DNA of 12,506 nucleotides from Clostridiaceae bacterium. Its GTDB lineage: Bacteria; Bacillota; Clostridia; UBA1212; DUPL01. A model generated the notes under the pieces. It searched no databases. It was given only the letters and a program-made list of their open reading frames with translations, and was not told where the DNA came from. The stretch is taken from the NCBI GenBank assembly GCA_012522035.1, contig JAAYLF010000199.1, positions 1 through 12,506 on the forward strand. The letters run 5' to 3'. A program made the position numbers and the translations under genes. Positions 6,702 to 12,506 of this stretch are shown here, in pieces. The first letter of the stretch is position 1, and the number at the start of each line of letters is the position of its first letter.

Positions 6702-7311
6702 TCATGTATTTTTTCACAAATGTCTTTCTATGTACTTGGGAGATGCCCAATTGCTCGATAGCCTCGTAATGGGCTTTGGTCCCATAACCTTTATGTTTTG
6801 CAAAGCCATAGCCAGGGTACAGCAAATCCAGCTCCCTCATTATTCTGTCCCTGGTTACTTTGGCTATAATTGAGGAAGCTGCTATACAGAGACTTAATGC
6901 ATCACCGTTGGTAATTGATATCTGCTTGATATCAATATCAGGAATATGTACATGATCAACCAGAACAACTTCTGGTTTTTTGTCCTTTAAATTCAGCACT
7001 GCCTTTTGCATTGCCAGGTATGTGGCATTTAGTATGTTGATTTCATCTATCACATCATTGTCCACAATACCTATTCCGTATGCAAGACAGTTTTCCAATA
7101 TTTTTTCAAAAAGAGCCTCTCTTTTCTTTTCTGTTAGTTTCTTGGAATCCCTTGCTTCGGGCAATGGATTCCTTGTATCAAAAACAGCGCAAGCGGCAAC
7201 CACAGGACCTGCAAGAGGGCCGCGACCAGCCTCATCAATTCCACCTACAATATATATTCCTTCTTTTTTAAGGTCGTTTTCATACTCTAGCATATTTATA
7301 TCTTCAGTCAC
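6691..7311 (-). CDS. rnhB: Ribonuclease HII
   Basis: RNase HII cleaves the RNA strand of RNA/DNA hybrids and single ribonucleotides in DNA. With the start at GTG 7311 it has 206 residues. The acidic active site is complete: Asp26 and Glu27 in GGIDEAGRGPLAGPV, Asp119 in VVLVDH, and Asp155 in SSIIAKVTRDRIM. The C-terminal YPGYGFAKHKGYGTKAHYEA stretch is typical. I chose GTG 7311 because GGGAGG stands 6 bases upstream. The alternative ATG 7293 leaves only a weak site. With GTG the gene overlaps the end of rbgA by 8 bases, as expected of a coupled pair. The gene ends inside the 3' end of the opposite-strand DUF4185 remnant, and I see no terminator hairpin after it. Confidence 0.94.
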   Translation of the reverse strand: MTEDINMLEYENDLKKEGIYIVGGIDEAGRGPLAGPVVAACAVFDTRNPLPEARDSKKLTEKKREALFEKILENCLAYGIGIVDNDVIDEINILNATYLAMQKAVLNLKDKKPEVVLVDHVHIPDIDIKQISITNGDALSLCIAASSIIAKVTRDRIMRELDLLYPGYGFAKHKGYGTKAHYEAIEQLGISQVHRKTFVKKYMTTS

Positions 7312-8176
7312 TTGTGTCCTCCCTGTCTTCCTCCACATCATGATCAAGAGTAATTTTGCCAAGCCTGCCGCTTCGAAAATCATCAAGAACCACAGTAGAT
7401 GCCCTTTGGTAATCTACTTCTCCACCTTGAACAAGACATCCTCTTCTTTTACCGCATTCCTCGAGCATCTGTACTCCGGCCATATCTTTTGGATCGAATT
7501 TGTACCTGCCCTGAATTGAGCCTGGATACTTGTCTCTTAAAAACTCAAGAAGGTAAACTGCAAGCAGCGATGTATCCAGGATGTCATCTTTTATTGCAGC
7601 GGTTAGTGCAAGTTTTTTTGCAGCCTCCTGATCCTCAAGTTTTGGCCATAAAAGACCTGGAGTGTCCAAAAGATATACATTGTCATTTGCTTTCAGCCAC
7701 TGCTTGTTCCTTGTAACACCAGGCTTGTCGCCTGTTACAGCAGAATATTTTTTTGTGATGCGGTTGATAAAGGAGGACTTGCCGACATTAGGGACACCGA
7801 CAATCATCGCTTTAATAATCATGGTTTTTCGTCCCTTTGCCTTTTGTCTCTCCATCTTCTCAGACATTACATTCTCAATTTCCTTCAAAACATTCCTTAC
7901 ACCGCTGCCTGTTTTTGAATCTGTAAAGATGACATTAATGCCTTTTGCATTAAAATACTTTTCATAAAACTTATTCATCTCTGCATCAGCCAGGTCAGCC
8001 TTGTTGCAAACTATAACTCTAGGCTTGTCCCCTATTATCTTGTCTATTTCCGGGTTTCTGCTGCTTATCGGTATTCTTGCATCAACCATTTCCACAACAA
8101 TATCCACCATGGCAAGCCCTTCTTTTAATACTCGTCTAGCCCTTGCCATATGGCCCGGAAACCATTGTATAACCAT
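7304..8176 (-). CDS. rbgA: Ribosome biogenesis GTPase RbgA (YlqF)
   Basis: RbgA is a circularly permuted GTPase needed for late assembly of the 50S ribosomal subunit. The protein has 290 residues. The permuted motif order is visible: G4 NKAD at 58-61, then G1 GVPNVGKSS at 127-135, G2 in KPGVTRN, and G3 DTPG at 171-174. The N-terminal WFPGHMARA carries His9, matching the catalytic His9 of Bacillus subtilis RbgA; this numbering supports the start at ATG 8176, which has AGGTGG 8 bases upstream. The longer GTG frame at 8188 overlaps that site. The C-terminal RNA-binding region (about 180-270) is complete. It lies 18 bases after the DUF1294 gene and overlaps rnhB at its end, the usual rbgA-rnhB pair. 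Confidence 0.96.
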   Translation of the reverse strand: MVIQWFPGHMARARRVLKEGLAMVDIVVEMVDARIPISSRNPEIDKIIGDKPRVIVCNKADLADAEMNKFYEKYFNAKGINVIFTDSKTGSGVRNVLKEIENVMSEKMERQKAKGRKTMIIKAMIVGVPNVGKSSFINRITKKYSAVTGDKPGVTRNKQWLKANDNVYLLDTPGLLWPKLEDQEAAKKLALTAAIKDDILDTSLLAVYLLEFLRDKYPGSIQGRYKFDPKDMAGVQMLEECGKRRGCLVQGGEVDYQRASTVVLDDFRSGRLGKITLDHDVEEDREDTSD

Positions 8177-8194
8177 TTCAATATCCACCTTTCA

Positions 8195-8494
8195 TTACTT
8201 AAATAGATTAGGATAATTGTACACTATATATGATATCAAAAGAATGTGAACAATTAGTATCGCAGGTATTCCATAAACAAAACTGTTATGCATTGTTTTA
8301 TGTCGAAAGATATGCATGGCAAGAAACACACCCAAAGCTCCTCCTAGTATGGATATGAGGAAAAGTGTGGATTCCCTGGTACGGGTTCTTTTATATATGG
8401 ATTTTCTTTTATCTGAAACCATCACAAGGAATCCAATAATATTCATAATGGCATAATAAGCAATAACTACAAATTTCAATGTTAACCATTCCAT
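8195..8494 (-). CDS. DUF1294 small membrane protein
   Basis: This 99-residue protein has three predicted transmembrane helices (about 8-26, 44-62 and 74-92). The DUF1294 pattern is clear: SDKR at 27-30 after the first helix, a basic stretch with RTRTRESTL, GGALGVFLAM in the second helix, then the charged FRHKTMHNSFVYGIP. The function of this family is not known; in other proteins it is fused to cold-shock or RNA-binding domains. The ATG at 8494 has no recognisable Shine-Dalgarno site and lies 7 bases after the stop of the upstream GH123-like gene, so it is probably translated by coupling. It is 18 bases before rbgA. Confidence 0.85.
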   Translation of the reverse strand: MEWLTLKFVVIAYYAIMNIIGFLVMVSDKRKSIYKRTRTRESTLFLISILGGALGVFLAMHIFRHKTMHNSFVYGIPAILIVHILLISYIVYNYPNLFK

Positions 8495-8501
8495 GACACA
8501 A

Positions 8502-10079
8502 TCATATCATGTTTTGCGATACTTCCGCAAGTTTCAGCAGTTTTGAAACTGTATTGTCAACGGATTCAGGATCATTATCAAATTCCAAAAAGCTTCTTGC
8601 AATCCTTCTAGACAGTGCAAAGGCATCGTCCTTAAATTTTCTTTCAGCAATTTTCAACAGCTCATAGTCCTGTATTCCATCTCTTGTTGCAATGAATCTT
8701 GTTGAGATGTTTATTGTATTGTGTTCCGTATTTGGATAAACTATGTGGCCGTCACCTTTGAACCTGGCATTGGGTAGACAGCTGTACAGATCATTCTCTG
8801 CAAAATAGTTGTAGCCCCAATGAAGAAATCCTGTAATGTTTTGAGAATAGCATGCCCAGGTCATCAGTCTGGAATGGACATGGGGGTGATCTGTAAATTT
8901 GTTGAGGAACCAGTGTTCTTCAGGAAAACAGCAGGAATATACCCAGACTTCCTTGCCTGCATTTTGCATGTCTCTGAAGAAGTCCACTCCTTCCTCATAA
9001 ACCTCAATTCTAGGTATGAACTGGTCACAATAATCTTTTAATTGCTTGGATACGGACAGCATATCCAATGGTTCTCCGCATACAACGCCTGGCATCAATC
9101 TTTCAACCTTTTTTCTTGCCCAAATCCAGTATTTGTCCTGATGGGGTTCATCCTGCAGCCTCATTCTGAAAATATCAAGTAGTCCAAGTTCCCTGATATG
9201 TTCATACAATGCACTGTAGAACGCATCTGTAAAGGCCTCCCCTTTCTCACTTTCAATCTTTACAGAAACAATGTTTGAGTGTTCATCCAGACACAAAACA
9301 GTATCATTCAAAACAGGGTTAATAATGGAACAACAGGATAGACTTTTTACAGCCTTTTTATCAATAAAGAATTTCACAAACCTGTCAAACAGCTCCCAGT
9401 TGAATTCCCACTTGTTGTTCTCAACTTCCCTCGAACCTGCATCTGCAAGCAAAGGCATAATTCTAATATCCAAAGAGTTGTTTCTGATTTGCAAAAAACT
9501 CTTTGCATATTCGCCCATTAGCTCCCACCACTTGTCTGAATACCTTTTATATCCGTAATTGGCAAAACTTTTTACCTCTTTTTTGTCCTTGTACGGGAAA
9601 AAGTCAAAAGGAAGGAAAAAGTATTCGAGATTGAATTCCGAGTTCTTAGTATCAGGTATAGTTACATTGTATATATTGAGGTATACGGGAACTGTGAAAA
9701 TCCCTTGGGAGGTGGATATTTCAACGTGGAAATTCAACCTGCCTTCTTTTGCTTCCTTTGGTATGAAAAGATTTAGCCATATTCCTTGAGTACTGTGAGC
9801 ATGTACAAGCAGCTTGCCTTCATGCTTTATATCCACAAGTTCATCAGGATAAGGCAGTCCATCGTTGAAGACATTGTAGCGCTGATAGTAGATGTCGCAA
9901 GGAAGATCCGTATGTGCCTTTACATCAAGTACCTCAAACCCTTCAATGCTCCTAAGAAGAATCTGCCCTGATACATATGCATTTTTTGCGCTCTCAAGGA
10001 TAAGAAAGTTCATTGAATTTCTTGTTATGCGCGTATTTTTGTAAACTCTTTCATTGGCTGATGCGGTCCAGATATACAT
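8502..10079 (-). CDS. GH123-like (DUF4091) protein, predicted cytoplasmic
   Basis: The product is 525 residues starting at ATG 10079, which has GGAGGG 6 bases upstream; the ATG at 10085 touches that site directly and is unlikely. There is no signal peptide or membrane helix, so it should stay in the cytoplasm. The fold is that of GH123-type glycosidases: an N-terminal beta-sandwich (about 1-140, ending TVPVYLNIYNVTIPDT), then a barrel. The catalytic-type acidic pair is Asp310-Glu311 in MRLQDEPH, as in beta-N-acetylgalactosaminidases of GH123 that use an Asp-Glu pair. GFLHWGYNYF (417-426) and the DUF4091 tail signature ATRDGIQDYELL (464-475) follow. The gene follows its longer secreted relative after a hairpin and precedes DUF1294. 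Substrate is unproven; an amino-sugar glycan is inference from the family. Confidence 0.83.
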   Translation of the reverse strand: MYIWTASANERVYKNTRITRNSMNFLILESAKNAYVSGQILLRSIEGFEVLDVKAHTDLPCDIYYQRYNVFNDGLPYPDELVDIKHEGKLLVHAHSTQGIWLNLFIPKEAKEGRLNFHVEISTSQGIFTVPVYLNIYNVTIPDTKNSEFNLEYFFLPFDFFPYKDKKEVKSFANYGYKRYSDKWWELMGEYAKSFLQIRNNSLDIRIMPLLADAGSREVENNKWEFNWELFDRFVKFFIDKKAVKSLSCCSIINPVLNDTVLCLDEHSNIVSVKIESEKGEAFTDAFYSALYEHIRELGLLDIFRMRLQDEPHQDKYWIWARKKVERLMPGVVCGEPLDMLSVSKQLKDYCDQFIPRIEVYEEGVDFFRDMQNAGKEVWVYSCCFPEEHWFLNKFTDHPHVHSRLMTWACYSQNITGFLHWGYNYFAENDLYSCLPNARFKGDGHIVYPNTEHNTINISTRFIATRDGIQDYELLKIAERKFKDDAFALSRRIARSFLEFDNDPESVDNTVSKLLKLAEVSQNMI

Positions 10080-10110
10080 TTTCATCCCTCCGGCAAATAT
10101 TAAAATAAAC

Positions 10111-10140
10111 ATGCGCATTGGGATTCAGCCCAATGCGCAT
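10111..10140 (-). terminator. Intercistronic perfect hairpin between the two GH123-like genes
   Basis: ATGCGCATTGGG (10111-10122) pairs perfectly with CCCAATGCGCAT (10129-10140) around a 6-base loop. On the minus strand it starts 6 bases after the lipoprotein stop and is followed by a T-rich stretch (GTTTATTTTAATATTT), as in an intrinsic terminator. The next gene starts 31 bases later with no room for a promoter. It is therefore probably a partial terminator or an RNA-stabilising hairpin that gives the two genes different expression. Confidence 0.72.
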
Positions 10141-10146
10141 TAAATA

Positions 10147-12465
10147 TTACTTTATTACACCCTCTTTAATAGTCTTTTCAATAAGGTTGCCAAGTGCTAT
10201 TTTCACTTCTGTAAAGGTCTGTTCATCCTCAGTGTACTTGTAAAGGGATGTGGTAATTCTGCTTATTACATTGTCGACAGTTTCCTTGCCATAGTGTTTT
10301 TCAAGGATGGTAAGATACTCAAAGTCCTCAATTCCATCCCTTACACATTCAAGTCTCAAGGATCCTACAGGACCGTAGATTCCAACATAAGCTCCGCAGT
10401 ACACGAGAACACCATTACCATAAACATCATACAGGTCTGATTTTTCATGTTTTGGATTCCATGCAAGATCATTTCCTTCTGGATACCAGTCATTTGTCAT
10501 GTAATAGAGGAAATTATCCACATTATACAGTTTTTGCTGCCAGAACAATACCCTGTACTTAACAGCTTTTGTCTCCATTGTGAGAGTGATTTCAGGATAG
10601 TTTGGAACACGTGTCACATACCACCACACATCGTCACCCTCGGCCTTGTGTTTTGCCATTCTCTCTGGGAATGTACCAAGATTCTTCTCCAGCATTGGGG
10701 ACATTAAGTATGTCAGATAAGGATTCTTCTTGTAATCCTCATAGGTGTTGAAGAAGAATGTCTTTGGACACCATGCAGTAACGTAATCAGCTACATACTC
10801 GAAATGATCCATGTTTGATTCTGTGTTCATGGACATATTGAAATGCATAGGCACAAGCAGCTTGTGGCCAGGGAAGTTCTGCTTTATGATTTCACCAAAG
10901 GTTCTTACCTGATCAAGCATGGTGATATCAATAGGCTCATCTACTGGATAGAAGTATGCCTTGTCAAGCCACTCCTGCTTCTGGGAAAGGAACTCATAGG
11001 AATGCTTGATGTTGTCAACAGTAAGCTTTCTTTTCCAACCCATGTTGAGAAATGCTCTTACACGCGGATTATCCAAGTATTCAATGATTCTTGGGTCTGA
11101 ATAATACTCAGTGGAATATGGCAGCGTGTATGAGTTGATTCTGTTCTCAAGAAGGAAATCATAATAGTTTTTGTAAAGCTGTTCGTCATCTCCTTCGTAA
11201 ACTCCATGCAATGTATAAACTGCAAAAGAGCTCGTATCCATAAGGGTCTTGCATGATGTTTCCTCTGGGAGCACAAAATCCCATACATATGCAAATACCT
11301 TTGCTTTCTTGACTTCCTGTCCGTTTGAGTCTTTTAAAGTAACTGTGGCCACATATTCTCCAGCTTCGCTATCTGGAGTGCTCTTTACCTTTATTACAAA
11401 GGTTTTGCTCTTGTTTGCCTTCAGATCAAAGGATCCGTTAAGAGGTGGCAAAGGATCAATTATCATTTCATCCCTTACCTCGAAATAATGGCCATACAAG
11501 AGTTCGGTTCTTAAGGTTTTTCCGTTCTTGTTTGTAAAGTCGGTTATCTCAAGAGTCATGTTTGAATACTCTTTGTTGGTTGAGAAAATCAACTGACATG
11601 CCTCAAGCTCGTTCTTGGCAAGTCTGAGCTGGTATGTTTTCATGTCTCCTGGGGTTGTAGTGGCTTCAGGAGTTCTGGTATATGTGTGGTTAAACCACAT
11701 GTTAATGTTCGTATCTTCATTGGCTGCTGTAAGAGGTGTATACTTTGAATATTCTGTTTCAGGATCTTTTATGGACAAAAGCTTCTTGATATACTCTTCT
11801 GTTTTTGAATCCAGAATGTTTTCAAGCTCTGTACTGATGTTCAGTCCCAAAACCTGGCATGCAATATCCATATCTTTTGCAAACATTATTTCCGATATGT
11901 ACATTGTCTCGCCTTTTGACACTGCACCATTGGCAAAGTCAAATCTTAGGACATTAATTTTGTCAGTCCAGTTAGGGTCCTTGGACATGTCAAACAGAAC
12001 GTACTGCCATTTATCAGTACTGTTGTCATATATTGAAGCTTTTGAATGCCCTATCTCGATTATGGTGCTGCTTCCTGTAGCATAGAAAAGCTCAAAATTA
12101 CAAGAAATCATATCTGAGACTTTTACTTTAAGAAGCACAACATTATACTCATCGCCTTTAACGTCTTCCTCGCCTATCTCTCTCAAATAGTCACCCAGAT
12201 TAAAACTGACGAAAGGATCGTTGGCCTGAGCGATGGAAGTGGATAGCTTTAATACTTTGCCTTCTTTTCTATCCTTTTTAAATTCATGCGTGCATTGGTT
12301 GTGGCTAAAAAGGTGTTTGTCCAAAACCTTGTCGTTATCAAGTTTTATTCTTCGTAATTGCTCCTTTGTAAAATTTAGTTTGTCTTCTTCTTCTTTTGTG
12401 CATCCAACCGTTATTACCAATAAAATGGCAATAATTATGCATAAAACCCTAGAAATTCTTTTCAT
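10147..12465 (-). CDS. Surface lipoprotein with GH123-like (DUF4091) domain
   Basis: This 772-residue protein starts at ATG 12465 with GGAGAA 7 bases upstream. Residues 2-21 form a lipoprotein signal peptide (basic KRISR, hydrophobic core, then ITVGC with lipid Cys22; Thr rather than Leu at -3), so it is anchored outside the membrane. A module at about 70-200, with SFNLGDYLR, WQYVLFDMS and VLRFDFANG, looks like a carbohydrate-binding beta-sandwich; this is inference. From about 255 the GH123-type part begins: an N-terminal sandwich (RLAKNELEACQLIFS), then a barrel with Asp509-Glu510 in YFYPVDEP, the catalytic-type acidic pair. The tail signature LRLECVRDGIEDFEYL (703-718) defines DUF4091. It lies upstream of a shorter cytoplasmic relative on the same strand, a secreted/intracellular pair. 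Glycan substrate is not determined. Confidence 0.85.
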   Translation of the reverse strand: MKRISRVLCIIIAILLVITVGCTKEEEDKLNFTKEQLRRIKLDNDKVLDKHLFSHNQCTHEFKKDRKEGKVLKLSTSIAQANDPFVSFNLGDYLREIGEEDVKGDEYNVVLLKVKVSDMISCNFELFYATGSSTIIEIGHSKASIYDNSTDKWQYVLFDMSKDPNWTDKINVLRFDFANGAVSKGETMYISEIMFAKDMDIACQVLGLNISTELENILDSKTEEYIKKLLSIKDPETEYSKYTPLTAANEDTNINMWFNHTYTRTPEATTTPGDMKTYQLRLAKNELEACQLIFSTNKEYSNMTLEITDFTNKNGKTLRTELLYGHYFEVRDEMIIDPLPPLNGSFDLKANKSKTFVIKVKSTPDSEAGEYVATVTLKDSNGQEVKKAKVFAYVWDFVLPEETSCKTLMDTSSFAVYTLHGVYEGDDEQLYKNYYDFLLENRINSYTLPYSTEYYSDPRIIEYLDNPRVRAFLNMGWKRKLTVDNIKHSYEFLSQKQEWLDKAYFYPVDEPIDITMLDQVRTFGEIIKQNFPGHKLLVPMHFNMSMNTESNMDHFEYVADYVTAWCPKTFFFNTYEDYKKNPYLTYLMSPMLEKNLGTFPERMAKHKAEGDDVWWYVTRVPNYPEITLTMETKAVKYRVLFWQQKLYNVDNFLYYMTNDWYPEGNDLAWNPKHEKSDLYDVYGNGVLVYCGAYVGIYGPVGSLRLECVRDGIEDFEYLTILEKHYGKETVDNVISRITTSLYKYTEDEQTFTEVKIALGNLIEKTIKEGVIK

Positions 12466-12506
12466 TTCACACTTCTCCTTTTTTTACTTGACTAACTCTT
12501 ATAGCA

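Noticed and set aside
6980..7519. A 179-codon open frame on the plus strand
   Set aside because: It is antisense to rnhB and the end of rbgA, both firmly identified, and shows no recognisable domain or ribosome binding site.
11615..12085. A 156-codon open frame on the plus strand
   Set aside because: It is opposite the GH123-like lipoprotein and looks like a shadow rich in Ser and Val, with no motifs.
1..12506. CRISPR array, tRNA, rRNA, insertion sequence, phage or defence genes
   Set aside because: No spaced direct repeats, cloverleaf-like segments, transposase or phage motifs were seen on either strand.

Overview
The window looks like chromosomal DNA of a low-GC Gram-positive anaerobe of the class Clostridia. 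The evidence is strong AGGAGG-type Shine-Dalgarno sites, AT-rich spacers, an RbgA-RnhB pair, a clostridial type ECF sigma/zinc-finger anti-sigma pair, an M18 aminopeptidase of the ApeA type and a lipoprotein-anchored GH123-like protein. A cellulolytic/saccharolytic relative of Acetivibrio or Ruminiclostridium is plausible, but the species cannot be fixed from the sequence alone.

Layout. (1) Positions 1-769, plus strand: the 3' part of rarA (mgsA), a replication/recombination AAA+ ATPase. Everything else that appears intact is on the minus strand. (2) Positions 792-2989: an anti-sigma factor with a zinc-binding N-terminus, one transmembrane helix and an extracellular domain; its ECF sigma factor, overlapping by ATGA; and upstream an Acyltransferase_3 membrane protein gene broken by frameshifts. 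(3) Positions 3054-5969: M18 aminopeptidase with a clear terminator, then a class Ic aspartate-type aminotransferase. The aminotransferase has a good sigma-A promoter (TTGACA, 16 bp, TACAAT) whose -10 box lies in a perfect GTATACAA/TTGTATAC palindrome, a likely repressor operator. A second long palindrome separates the two genes. (4) Positions 6099-6701, plus strand: a decayed DUF4185-type gene with an internal deletion and a frame change, running tail to tail into rnhB. (5) Positions 6691-12465: a minus-strand run of a lipoprotein with a GH123/DUF4091 domain, a 12-bp perfect intercistronic hairpin, a shorter cytoplasmic GH123/DUF4091 protein, a DUF1294 membrane protein, rbgA (50S ribosome assembly GTPase) and rnhB (RNase HII). 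The last three junctions are tight or overlapping, so this is probably one transcription unit.

How the parts fit. The distal end of region 5 is housekeeping (ribosome assembly and RNA/DNA hybrid removal). Its proximal end is a pair of related proteins, one predicted on the cell surface and one in the cytoplasm, plausibly acting on an amino-sugar glycan. Region 2 is a self-contained envelope-signalling cassette. Region 3 is amino-acid and peptide metabolism with its own control. I found no CRISPR array, tRNA, rRNA, insertion sequence or phage gene. No clearly new multi-gene system stands out; the most promising items are the paired GH123-like proteins and the two palindromic control sites around the aminotransferase gene.
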